64,000 nt of DNA from Pseudomonas sp. Au-Pse12 (GTDB lineage Bacteria > Pseudomonadota > Gammaproteobacteria > Pseudomonadales > Pseudomonadaceae). Position 1 is the stretch's first letter, and each line of letters begins with the position of its first letter. This document shows, one piece after another, positions 1-7,867 of this stretch. The notes under the pieces are model-generated. The model saw nothing but the letters and a program-made list of their open reading frames with translations, searched no databases and was not told where the DNA came from. The position numbers and the translations under genes are program-made. Where the stretch lies: assembly GCF_021341665.1 (NCBI RefSeq), contig NZ_JAJTTH010000012.1, positions 62,001 through 126,000 of the forward strand. The letters are read 5' to 3'.

Positions 1-14
1 GCCCGGCGCGGCCG

Positions 15-929
15 CTACCAGGTCGTGGACTGCCCGCGCCGGTCCACTTCGTACACCTTCTGGCGCAGCAGGCGTTCCTTGAGCCAGCGTTCGGCCTTGC
101 CCATCACTCGCTGCCGGGCCCAGAGCAGGTCGACGCCGATCAGCCAGTCGGTATGTGGGTAGGCGCCCAGTTGCAGTTCCACCAGCTCGCCCTTGGCCAG
201 TTCACGCTGGATCAGTTGCCGGGGCAGGGTGGCCCAGCCCAGGCCGGCACGGACCATTTCCAGCAGCGCCAGGTAGTTTTCCGCCTGCCACAGTTGGGTG
301 GAGCGCAGGTATTCGCTGCTGGGCAGCTTGTTGGCGTGGGCGCTGAAGGCCAGGCGCCGGTGCACGTGCAGGTCGTCGAAGGTCACGCTATCGAGTCGCG
401 CCAGCGGGTGGTCCGGGTGGCAGACGTGCAACATGATCAGCTTGCCCAACTGCTGGAACTCCAGTTCCTGGGGGTAGCCGGGTTGTGAAAAGGCGATGCC
501 CAGCACTGCCTCGCCCCGGGCCACCAGTTCGCTGGCATCGCCGGACAGCGGATGGCGGATCAGCAGGTCGACATAGGGAAAAGCCTGCTCGAACTCCTGC
601 AAGGCCGGCATCAGCGGGCCGTAGGGCGTTTCGATGACGATCGACAGGTGCGGCTCGACCGCCTCTGACAGGCAGTCGGCATGGGCCTGCAGGGTCAGGC
701 AGCGCTCCAGCACGGCCTCGGCCTGCAGCAGTATCTTTTGCCCCGTGGCGGTCAGTACCGGGTTGCGGGCGCTGCGGTCGAACAACTCCACCCCCAGGTC
801 CGCCTCCAGGTTGCCGATGGCCACGCTGACCGTGGACTGGGTCTTGCCCAGCTTGCGCGCCGCCGCCGAGAACGAACCGTTTTGCGCGGCCTGTACGAAC
901 ATCTGCAGTTGATCCAGTGAAAAGCGCAT
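15..929 (-). CDS. LysR-family transcriptional regulator
   Basis: Predicted DNA-binding regulator of 304 residues, a normal LysR length. The N-terminal winged helix-turn-helix is recognisable from FSAAARKLGKTQSTVSVAI near residues 20-38, followed by the usual linker and a periplasmic-binding-protein-like effector domain to the C-terminus. It is transcribed away from a purine permease operon, the classical LysR arrangement, so it probably controls that operon. A perfect palindrome lies in the shared promoter. The start ATG gives MRFSLDQLQMF, a typical LysR N-terminus. The inducer cannot be read from the sequence; a purine or purine breakdown product is inferred from the neighbours only. Confidence 0.9.
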   Translation of the reverse strand: MRFSLDQLQMFVQAAQNGSFSAAARKLGKTQSTVSVAIGNLEADLGVELFDRSARNPVLTATGQKILLQAEAVLERCLTLQAHADCLSEAVEPHLSIVIETPYGPLMPALQEFEQAFPYVDLLIRHPLSGDASELVARGEAVLGIAFSQPGYPQELEFQQLGKLIMLHVCHPDHPLARLDSVTFDDLHVHRRLAFSAHANKLPSSEYLRSTQLWQAENYLALLEMVRAGLGWATLPRQLIQRELAKGELVELQLGAYPHTDWLIGVDLLWARQRVMGKAERWLKERLLRQKVYEVDRRGQSTTW

Positions 930-963
930 CGCGGCTCCCGGCCCTGGAACAGGGCTGTCTGAT

Positions 964-982
964 CCATCGTTAAAAACGATGG
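964..982. promoter_or_regulatory. Perfect palindrome, probable LysR operator
   Basis: CCATCGTT-AAA-AACGATGG is a perfect inverted repeat with 8-bp arms in the 181-bp gap between the LysR start and the permease start. It contains the T-N11-A arrangement typical of LysR boxes and lies about 35 bp from the regulator's start codon, fitting autoregulation plus divergent activation. Binding is inferred, not shown. Confidence 0.6.
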
Positions 983-1110
983 CTGCTCATTTGTTTCATC
1001 GTATTCAAGCACAGATGATGCCCCGCGACGTCCGTACTTCCTGCCGGAGCGCTGCTCCCGGATGCCTGCCAGAACAACAACAAAAGCCGCACCTTCAGGA
1101 GACCTGCGAC

Positions 1111-2448
1111 ATGACTATTTCCCGTGTGCATCCCGTGGACGAGGTCCTGCCCGTTCGCCAGCTGTTCACCTTCGGCCTGCAACATGTACTGGTGATGTAT
1201 GCCGGTGCCGTGGCGGTACCCTTGATTCTAGGCAATGCGCTGGGCCTGACCCCGGCCCAGGTGGTGCTGTTGATCAACGCCAACCTGCTGACCTCGGGTC
1301 TTGCCACCCTGATTCAGACCCTGGGGTTCTGGCGCTTCGGGGCGCGGCTGCCATTGATCCAGGGCTGCTCGTTCATCGCCCTGGCGCCAATGATCATGAT
1401 CGGCAAGCAGTTCGGCCTGACCGAGGTGTTTGGTGCGGTGATCGCGGCGGGTCTTGTCACCATTGCCCTGGCACCGCTGTTCAGCCGCCTGCTGCGATTC
1501 TTCCCGCCCGTGGTGATCGGCAGCCTGATCACCATCATCGGCATCTCCCTGATGCCGGCGGCGGCCATCTGGCTCGGTGGCGGCAACCCGGCGGCGGATG
1601 ATTTCGGTGCGCCGGCCAATCTGCTGCTGGGCCTGGCCACGGTGGCGGTGACCCTGGTGATCTATGGCAGGTTTTCCGGCTTCATCGGCAACCTCAGCGT
1701 GCTGATCGGCTTGCTGGTCGGCAGCCTGATCGCCGCGGCGTTCGGCATGACCGACTTCGCCCAGGTCGGCCAGGCGGCCTGGTTCGAGCTGAGCCCGCCC
1801 ATGGCCTTCGGTGCCCCGCAGTTTTCCCTGGTGCCGATCCTGATCATGACCCTGGCGATGCTGGTGATCATGGCCGAGACCACCGGCAACTGCCTGGCCA
1901 TCGGCAAGCTCACCGGCAAGCCAACCACCCAACGCACCCTGGGCGACGCCTTTCGCGCCGACGGTCTGTCAACCATGGTCGGCGGCCTGTTCAACAGCTT
2001 TCCCTACAACGCCTTTACCCAGAACACCGGGCTGATCGCCCTTTCCAAGGTCAAGAGCCGCTTCGTGGTGGCCGCCGCGGGGGCAATCATGGTGCTCATG
2101 GGGCTGTTTCCCAAGCTCGGCGCCCTGGTGGCCGCAGTACCGACTCCGGTGCTTGGCGGTTGTGCCATCGTGATGTTCGGCATGACCACCGTGGCCGGTA
2201 TCCAGGAGCTGTCGCGGGTGCCATTCGAAGGCACGCGCAACGCCATCGTGGTGGCGGTTTCGGTCAGCGTCGGGGTGCTGCCGATGTCCTTCCCGGCGCT
2301 GTTCGCCCACCTGCATGGCCCGCTCAAGCTGGTGCTGGAAAGCGGGATATTTCTCGGCGCCATGACCGCCATCGTCCTCAATCTGCTGCTCAATCCGCGT
2401 GAGCCGGCCGCCCCGGTGCTGGCTGCTCATGCCGAACTTGGCGACTGA
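1111..2448 (+). CDS. NCS2-family urate/xanthine/uracil-type permease
   Basis: Inner-membrane nucleobase:cation symporter of 445 residues with about 12-14 hydrophobic segments. Family signatures are visible: AETTGNCLAIGK corresponds to the conserved acidic/TG motif in TM8, and QNTGLIALSKVKSR matches the QN-x-G signature of purine (urate/xanthine) members. The ATG at 1111 has a good ribosome site (AGGAGA about 10 nt upstream). Longer in-frame starts from 979 would add a non-membrane leader running through the operator region and were not chosen. It heads a short operon with a deaminase and an HIU-hydrolase-like gene, which suggests purine uptake for nitrogen. Confidence 0.9.
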   Translation: MTISRVHPVDEVLPVRQLFTFGLQHVLVMYAGAVAVPLILGNALGLTPAQVVLLINANLLTSGLATLIQTLGFWRFGARLPLIQGCSFIALAPMIMIGKQFGLTEVFGAVIAAGLVTIALAPLFSRLLRFFPPVVIGSLITIIGISLMPAAAIWLGGGNPAADDFGAPANLLLGLATVAVTLVIYGRFSGFIGNLSVLIGLLVGSLIAAAFGMTDFAQVGQAAWFELSPPMAFGAPQFSLVPILIMTLAMLVIMAETTGNCLAIGKLTGKPTTQRTLGDAFRADGLSTMVGGLFNSFPYNAFTQNTGLIALSKVKSRFVVAAAGAIMVLMGLFPKLGALVAAVPTPVLGGCAIVMFGMTTVAGIQELSRVPFEGTRNAIVVAVSVSVGVLPMSFPALFAHLHGPLKLVLESGIFLGAMTAIVLNLLLNPREPAAPVLAAHAELGD

Positions 2449-2504
2449 AGTTTTTCGCGCCGCCATTTTGTGTGGCGGCCTCTGCCCGTGAACAGGAGGT
2501 CAAG

Positions 2505-3014
2505 ATGACCCGGATTCTCTCTTCCATCCCAGCCGGCGTCAGCGAGCTGGACCTGCAATTGCTGCGTCAGAGCATCCAGCTCGCCGAAGAGGCCAAGGCC
2601 CGTGGCCGTCACCCATTTGCCGCCCTGGTGGCGGACCGTGACGGCAAGGTCATCGCCAGCGCCGGCAACAACTCGATGCCCCCCGAAGGCGACCCGACCC
2701 AGCATGCCGAACTGGCTGCCGCTGCCAAGGCGGCCAGGCTCCTCAGCCCCCAGGCCCTGGCCGAGTGCACCCTGTACACCAGCGCCGAGCCCTGCTGCAT
2801 GTGCGCCGGTGCCATCTACTGGACCGGCATTGGCCGGGTGGTTTACGCCCTGTCCGAACATGCCTTGCTGGAACTGACCGGCGACCACCCGGAAAACCCG
2901 ACCTTTTCCCTGCCGTGCCGTGAAGTCTTTGCCCGCGGGCAGCGGCAGATCCCGGTGTTCGGGCCGATGCTGGAGAATGAAGCGGCCCTTGCGCATCAGG
3001 GGTTCTGGAAATGA
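2505..3014 (+). CDS. Zinc-dependent nucleoside/nucleobase deaminase (CMP/dCMP deaminase fold)
   Basis: Cytosolic hydrolytic deaminase of 169 residues. The zinc site is intact: HAE at residues 67-69 (zinc His and proton-shuttle Glu) and PCCMC at 96-100 (PCxxC zinc cysteines), followed by AGAIYW as in guanine deaminase/TadA relatives. The ATG at 2505 is preceded by a strong AGGAGG at 2494-2499, so this start is preferred over one at 2472. It lies 56 bp after the permease and overlaps the next gene by 4 nt. With a purine permease upstream and an HIU-hydrolase-like protein downstream, guanine or a related purine is the likely substrate. Cytosine-type activity cannot be excluded. Confidence 0.85.
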   Translation: MTRILSSIPAGVSELDLQLLRQSIQLAEEAKARGRHPFAALVADRDGKVIASAGNNSMPPEGDPTQHAELAAAAKAARLLSPQALAECTLYTSAEPCCMCAGAIYWTGIGRVVYALSEHALLELTGDHPENPTFSLPCREVFARGQRQIPVFGPMLENEAALAHQGFWK

Positions 3015-3361
3015 ACGGCGGCATTTCCATCCACGTGGTGGACGTCGCCAGCGGCAAGGTGGCCGAAGGCATGGTGGTGCGGGTGCGCCGCCTGGGCGGC
3101 GATTGGCTATGCCAGGGGCGGATCGGCGGCAATGGCCTGCTGAATGGCTTGCCAGAGTGCGCGGCCAGCTTCGGGCCGGGCGTCTACGAAGTGGAGCTGG
3201 AGGTGGCGGCGTTCTATCGCGAGCAAGGCCAGGCGCTGCCGCCGGTGCCCTTCCTCGATGTGCTGGTGTACCGCTTCGGCCTGGATGACCCGCGCCAGCA
3301 CTACCACCTGCCGTTCAAGCTCACCGCCTGGGGCGTCTCGTGCTTTCGCGGCGGCGCCTGA
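3011..3361 (+). CDS. 5-hydroxyisourate hydrolase-like (transthyretin-like) protein
   Basis: Transthyretin-fold protein of 116 residues, the usual size for HIU hydrolases, which open 5-hydroxyisourate in uric acid breakdown. The N-terminal HVVD motif (near residue 8) and the C-terminal HYHLPF stretch match the family. The normally invariant C-terminal YRGS tetrapeptide reads FRGG followed by a final Ala, so Tyr and Ser of that motif are replaced. Translation is coupled to the deaminase by an ATGA overlap. Activity on hydroxyisourate is therefore likely from family and context, but altered chemistry is possible. Confidence 0.8.
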   Translation: MNGGISIHVVDVASGKVAEGMVVRVRRLGGDWLCQGRIGGNGLLNGLPECAASFGPGVYEVELEVAAFYREQGQALPPVPFLDVLVYRFGLDDPRQHYHLPFKLTAWGVSCFRGGA

Positions 3362-3387
3362 CCCGGCGTTGACCTGGCGTTGACCTT

Positions 3388-3471
3388 GTAGGAGCGAGCT
3401 TGCTCGCGAAACCCTCGCAACCGCCGCACCGGGTTCGGCAGGGCGATTTTTACGGGCAAGCCCGCTCCTAC
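3388..3471. repeat. REP-type inverted repeat (GTAGGAGCGAGCTTGCTCGC family)
   Basis: Intergenic palindromic element. The left part reads GTAGGAGCGAGCTTGCTCGC and the right end GGGCAAGCCCGCTCCTAC, giving nested hairpins. It lies between the convergent HIU-hydrolase-like and LprI-like genes and could also act as a transcript end. This is a common repeat type in fluorescent pseudomonads. Confidence 0.75.
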
Positions 3472-3484
3472 CAGCGCGATCGGG

Positions 3485-3886
3485 TCATTCCTGGGCGATG
3501 GATTCGATGAATTCTGAACGCTCGTCGCTCATCCGTGCCAAGCAATCATTGGTGGCGATGGTGTAGGCCTTGGTCCCGGGCTTGGCCGGGAAGGATTCCA
3601 TCGCACAGTCGGCCTCGCGCTGCTTCTGCCACAGCTGCTGGGCGTTCTTGACCTTGGCGCTGATGTCGGCCAGTTGCGCCTTGTCGTTGCCGTACAAGGT
3701 GCCCAGGCGTTCCAGCAGGCTTTGCACGTTGTCGCCCAGCAACTGCTCGGCGGTGGTCCGGTTGTAGGTCGCGCACTCCAGGGTCTGCACGTCGTTTTCC
3801 ACGCCGTCGCAGGGCGTGTTGTCGGCCTCTTCGGCCGCCTGTACGCCGGTCGCTATCAGTAACAAGGCCAGGAAGATCGGTTTCAT
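3485..3886 (-). CDS. LprI-like (DUF1311) secreted protein
   Basis: Small exported protein of 133 residues. A signal peptide is clear (MKPIFLALLLIATGVQAAEE, cleavage probably after VQA). The mature part holds four cysteines (in TPCDGVEN, LECATYN, ADCAMES and NDCLAR) and a region near the C-terminus resembling the LprI/DUF1311 lysozyme-inhibitor-like domain (QLWQKQREADCAMES). An upstream start at 3967 would add 27 residues before the signal peptide and is unlikely. It is monocistronic, convergent with the purine operon. A periplasmic location is well supported, but a lysozyme-inhibitor role is only by family. Confidence 0.7.
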   Translation of the reverse strand: MKPIFLALLLIATGVQAAEEADNTPCDGVENDVQTLECATYNRTTAEQLLGDNVQSLLERLGTLYGNDKAQLADISAKVKNAQQLWQKQREADCAMESFPAKPGTKAYTIATNDCLARMSDERSEFIESIAQE

Positions 3887-4121
3887 TGCAGCGCTGCCCT
3901 CATCCAGTGAAGCGTTCGTTGAAGCGGCGAATTCTGGCGCATGCCCCGGGCAAAGAACAGAGGCCATCCCTGCCCTCCGTCCGGCCCTTTGTCAGTGCTT
4001 GACGCTTTCGGCAATTCCCCTGTCGTTTTTGCACCCAGGCGCCCCGGCCCTCAAGCATATGCTGACCCCAAAGCGCCGGCAGACGATTCGGCGCATGAAT
4101 CGCCAATAAGGGGACAGCCTG

Positions 4122-5099
4122 ATGAGCCCAGCCGAATTACACGCCGACAGCATCGTTATCGACGGGCTGATCATTGCCAAGTGGAACCGCGAGCTGTTCG
4201 AGGACATGCGCAAGGGTGGCCTGACCGCCGCCAACTGCACGGTGTCGGTCTGGGAAGGCTTCCAGGCCACTGTCAACAACATCGCGTCGAGCCAGAAACT
4301 GATCCGTGAAAACAGCGACCTGGTGATGCCGGTGCGCACCACCGCGGACATTCGCAAGGCCAAGGAAGTGGGCAAGACCGGCATCCTCTTCGGCTTCCAG
4401 AACGCCCACGCTTTCGAAGACCAGATCGGCTATGTCGAGGTGTTCAAGCAGCTGGGCGTGGGCATTGTGCAGATGTGCTACAATACCCAGAACCTGGTGG
4501 GCACCGGCTGCTACGAGCGCGACGGCGGCCTGTCGGGCTTCGGCCGCGAGATCGTCGCCGAGATGAACCGCGTCGGGGTCATGTGCGACCTGTCCCACGT
4601 CGGTTCCAAGACCAGCGAGGAAGTGATCCTCGAATCCAAGAAACCGGTCTGCTACTCCCACTGCCTGCCGTCGGGGCTCAAGGAACACCCGCGCAACAAG
4701 TCCGATGCCGAGCTGAAGTTCATCGCCGACCACGGCGGTTTCGTCGGCGTGACCATGTTCGCGCCGTTCCTGGCCAAGGGCATCGACTCGACCATCGACG
4801 ACTACGCCGAAGCCATCGAATACACCATGAACATCGTCGGTGAAGACTCCATCGGCATCGGCACCGACTTCACCCAGGGCCATGGCCAGGACTTCTTCGA
4901 ATACCTGACCCACGACAAGGGCTACGCCCGGCGCCTGACCAACTTCGGCAAGATCATCAACCCGCTGGGCATCCGCACCGTGGGCGAGTTCCCCAACCTC
5001 ACCGAAACCCTGCTCAAGCGCGGCCACAGCGAGCGCGTGGTGCGCAAGATCATGGGCGAGAACTGGGTCAATGTCCTCAAGGATGTCTGGGGCGAATAA
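4122..5099 (+). CDS. Peptidase M19 (renal dipeptidase)-like protein of the dimethylglycine locus
   Basis: TIM-barrel M19-family protein of 325 residues; its counterpart in P. aeruginosa (PA5396 type) also heads the dgc operon. Conserved family landmarks are DLSH (H159), CYSH (H180), HPRN and GIGTDF (D249). However, the usual metal-ligand HxD following DG reads LII (residues 16-18 in IDGLIIAKWN), and the usual bridging Glu in GxEGxH is Gln93 (FGFQNAH). The binuclear zinc site therefore looks incomplete and dipeptidase activity is doubtful. No signal peptide is seen, so it is cytosolic. It is separated from the next gene by a REP element. Confidence 0.8.
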   Translation: MSPAELHADSIVIDGLIIAKWNRELFEDMRKGGLTAANCTVSVWEGFQATVNNIASSQKLIRENSDLVMPVRTTADIRKAKEVGKTGILFGFQNAHAFEDQIGYVEVFKQLGVGIVQMCYNTQNLVGTGCYERDGGLSGFGREIVAEMNRVGVMCDLSHVGSKTSEEVILESKKPVCYSHCLPSGLKEHPRNKSDAELKFIADHGGFVGVTMFAPFLAKGIDSTIDDYAEAIEYTMNIVGEDSIGIGTDFTQGHGQDFFEYLTHDKGYARRLTNFGKIINPLGIRTVGEFPNLTETLLKRGHSERVVRKIMGENWVNVLKDVWGE

Positions 5100-5122
5100 G
5101 ACCACCCCCCACAGCACATTCC

Positions 5123-5224
5123 TGTAGCCGCTGCCGCAGGCTGCGATCGGCTCCGAAGGAGACGCGCTCTTGCGGCCCTCGGAAGGCTCTTCGAGCCTTT
5201 TCGCAGCCTGCGGCAGCGGCTACA
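5123..5224. repeat. REP-type inverted repeat (TGTAGCCGCTGCCGCAGGC family)
   Basis: Long palindrome: the left arm TGTAGCCGCTGCCGCAGGC begins at 5123 and is matched by the complementary right arm ending GCGGCAGCGGCTACA at 5224. It has an internal imperfect stem. It separates the M19-like gene from the DUF5943-like gene, so the two may be differently expressed. Related elements occur at 27013 and 33291. Confidence 0.8.
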
Positions 5225-5260
5225 GACGTACTTATCCACAGAATTCCGGAGTTTTGAAAC

Positions 5261-5791
5261 ATGGCCAAGATCGCCCCGCAATTGCCTATCGAAGTCGACA
5301 GCGAAACCGGTGTCTGGACCTCCGACGCCCTGCCGATGCTCTACGTGCCGCGGCATTTCTTCGTCAACAACCACATGGGCATCGAAGAGGTCCTGGGCGC
5401 CGAGGCCTATGCCAAGATCCTCTACAAGGCCGGCTACAAGTCCGCCTGGCACTGGTGCGAAAAAGAAGCCGAATGCCACGGCCTGGAAGGCGTCGCGGTG
5501 TTCGAGCACTACATGAAGCGCCTGTCCCAGCGCGGCTGGGGGCTGTTCAAGATCCAGGACATCGACCTGGATAAAGGCACCGCCAGCGTCAAGCTCGAAC
5601 ACTCGGCGTTCGTCTACGTCTACGGCAAGGTCGGGCGCAAGGTCGACTACATGTTCACCGGCTGGTTCGCCGGCGCCATGGACCAGATCCTGGCCGCCCG
5701 TGGCAGCAAGATCCGCACCGTGGCAGAGCAGGTTTACGGTGGTTCCGAAGAAGGCCACGACGATGGCCTGTTCGTCGTCAAACCGTTGTAA
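5261..5791 (+). CDS. DUF5943-like protein upstream of dgcA
   Basis: Predicted cytosolic protein of 176 residues with no signal peptide or membrane segment. It corresponds in position and size to the uncharacterised PA5397-type protein that always precedes dgcA in pseudomonads. Visible features are a conserved-looking WHWCEKEAECHG segment (His, Cys and Glu rich, near residues 64-75) and a C-terminal YMFTGWFAGAMDQIL segment. GGAG sits 11-13 nt upstream of the ATG. The stop is 15 nt from dgcA, so co-transcription is likely. A role in dimethylglycine metabolism is inferred from synteny; no reaction can be assigned. Confidence 0.7.
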   Translation: MAKIAPQLPIEVDSETGVWTSDALPMLYVPRHFFVNNHMGIEEVLGAEAYAKILYKAGYKSAWHWCEKEAECHGLEGVAVFEHYMKRLSQRGWGLFKIQDIDLDKGTASVKLEHSAFVYVYGKVGRKVDYMFTGWFAGAMDQILAARGSKIRTVAEQVYGGSEEGHDDGLFVVKPL

Positions 5792-5806
5792 GCGGAGTTA
5801 AGAAAA

Positions 5807-7867
5807 ATGGCTTTCGAAGCGATGTTCCAGCCGATCCAGATCGGCAAACTGACCATCCGCAACCGTGTGCTCAGTACCGCCCACGCCGAGGTCTACGCGA
5901 CTGACGGCGGCATGACGACTGAACGGTATGTGAAGTACTACGAAGAAAAGGCCAAGGGCGGCATCGGCCTGGCGATCTGCGGCGGTTCCTCGGTGGTGGC
6001 CATCGACAGCCCGCAGGAATGGTGGAGCTCGGTGAACCTGTCCACCGACCGCATCATCCCGCACTTCCAGAACCTGGCCGACGCCATGCACAAGCATGGC
6101 GCCAAGATCATGATCCAGATTACCCACATGGGCCGTCGCTCGCGCTGGGACGGCTTCAACTGGCCGACCCTGATGTCGCCGTCCGGTGTGCGCGAACCGG
6201 TGCACCGCGCCACCTGCAAGACCATCGAGCCGGAAGAGATCTGGCGGGTGATCGGCAACTACGCCCAGGCCGCGCGCCGGGCCAAGGCCGGTGGCCTGGA
6301 CGGCGTCGAACTGTCGGCGGTGCACCAGCACATGATCGACCAGTTCTGGAGCCCGCGGGTCAACAAGCGCACCGATGAATGGGGCGGCACCTTCGAGAAG
6401 CGCATGCGTTTCGGCCTGGAAGTGCTCAAGGCGGTGCGCGCTGAAGTCGGCGACGATTTCTGCGTCGGCATGCGCATCTGCGGTGACGAGTTCCACCCGG
6501 ACGGCCTGTCCCACGAGGACATGAAACAGATCGCCAAGTACTACGACGACACCGGCATGCTGGATTTCCTCGGCGTGGTCGGCTCGGGCTGCGACACCCA
6601 CAATACCCTGGCCAACGTCATCCCCAACATGAGCTTCCCGCCGGAGCCGTTCCTGCACCTGGCGGCGGGCATCAAGGAAGTGGTCAAGGTTCCGGTGCTG
6701 CACGCACAGAACATCAAGGACCCGAACCAGGCCACGCGAATTCTCGAAGGCGGTTACGTCGACATGGTCGGCATGACCCGCGCGCACATGGCCGACCCGC
6801 ACCTGATCGCCAAGATCAAGATGGGCCAGATCGACCAGATCAAGCAGTGCGTCGGCGCCAACTACTGCATCGACCGCCAGTACCAGGGCCTGGACGTGCT
6901 GTGCATTCAGAACGCCGCCACGTCCCGTGAATACATGGGCGTGCCGCACATCATCGAGAAAACCACCGGCATCAAGCGCAAGGTGGTGGTGGTCGGGGCC
7001 GGCCCGGCGGGTATGGAAGCCGCCCGTGTCGCCGCCGAGCGCGGCCACGACGTGACCCTGTTCGAGAAGAAAGAGGCCATTGGCGGGCAGATCACCACCG
7101 CCTCCAAGGCTCCGCAACGCGATCAGATCGCCGGCATCACCCGCTGGTATCAGCTGGAACTGGCGCGCCTGAAGGTCGACCTGCGCCTGGGCACCGCGGC
7201 AGACACCGCGACCATCCTCGACCTGCGCCCCGACGTGGTGGTGCTGGCCGTGGGCGGCCATCCGTTCATCGAGCAGAACGAACACTGGGGCGCCGCCGAA
7301 GGGCTGGTGGTCAGCAGCTGGGACATCCTCGACGGCAAGGTGGCGCCGGGCAAGAACGTGCTGGTCTACGACACCATCTGCGAGTTCACCGGCATGTCGG
7401 TCACCGACTTCATCGCCGACAAGGGCTCGCAAGTGGAGATCGTCACCGACGACATCAAGCCGGGCATCGCCGTGGGCGGCACCTCGTTCCCCACCTACTA
7501 CCGCAGCCTGTACCCCAAGGAAGTGATCATGACCGGGGACCTGACCCTGGAGAAGGTCTACCGCGAGGGCGACAAGCTGGTGGCGGTGCTGGAGAACGAA
7601 TACACCGGCGCCCGCGAAGAGCGGGTGGTGGACCAGGTGGTGGTGGAAAACGGCGTGCGTCCCGACGAGGAGCTCTACTACGGGCTCAAGGAAGGTTCGC
7701 GCAACAAGGGCCAGATGGACGTCGAGGCGCTGTTCGCGATCAAGCCGCAGCCGTGCCTGAGCGAAACGGGGGAGGGCTACCTGTTGTTCCGCATCGGCGA
7801 CTGCGTGTCCCAGCGCAATACCCACGCCGCGATCTACGACGCACTGCGCCTGTGCAAGGACTTTTAG
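5807..7867 (+). CDS. dgcA: Dimethylglycine catabolism flavoprotein DgcA
   Basis: Predicted dimethylglycine demethylase subunit of 686 residues in the trimethylamine dehydrogenase/2,4-dienoyl-CoA reductase class. An FMN-binding old-yellow-enzyme barrel (about residues 1-340) is followed by an Fe-S loop and an NAD(P)/FAD-type domain starting at KVVVVGAGPAGMEAA (about 388). The Fe-S loop has C348, C354 and C366, but the second ligand of the usual four is Ala351 (CVGANYC instead of CxGCNxC). It oxidises dimethylglycine to sarcosine, with electrons passing to DgcB and the adjacent ETF. The stop codon lies inside a repeat element; dgcB follows after 227 bp. Confidence 0.92.
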   Translation: MAFEAMFQPIQIGKLTIRNRVLSTAHAEVYATDGGMTTERYVKYYEEKAKGGIGLAICGGSSVVAIDSPQEWWSSVNLSTDRIIPHFQNLADAMHKHGAKIMIQITHMGRRSRWDGFNWPTLMSPSGVREPVHRATCKTIEPEEIWRVIGNYAQAARRAKAGGLDGVELSAVHQHMIDQFWSPRVNKRTDEWGGTFEKRMRFGLEVLKAVRAEVGDDFCVGMRICGDEFHPDGLSHEDMKQIAKYYDDTGMLDFLGVVGSGCDTHNTLANVIPNMSFPPEPFLHLAAGIKEVVKVPVLHAQNIKDPNQATRILEGGYVDMVGMTRAHMADPHLIAKIKMGQIDQIKQCVGANYCIDRQYQGLDVLCIQNAATSREYMGVPHIIEKTTGIKRKVVVVGAGPAGMEAARVAAERGHDVTLFEKKEAIGGQITTASKAPQRDQIAGITRWYQLELARLKVDLRLGTAADTATILDLRPDVVVLAVGGHPFIEQNEHWGAAEGLVVSSWDILDGKVAPGKNVLVYDTICEFTGMSVTDFIADKGSQVEIVTDDIKPGIAVGGTSFPTYYRSLYPKEVIMTGDLTLEKVYREGDKLVAVLENEYTGAREERVVDQVVVENGVRPDEELYYGLKEGSRNKGQMDVEALFAIKPQPCLSETGEGYLLFRIGDCVSQRNTHAAIYDALRLCKDF

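Noticed and set aside
979..1110. N-terminal extension of the NCS2 permease
   Set aside because: It would include the LysR operator and promoter; the ATG at 1111 has a proper ribosome site.
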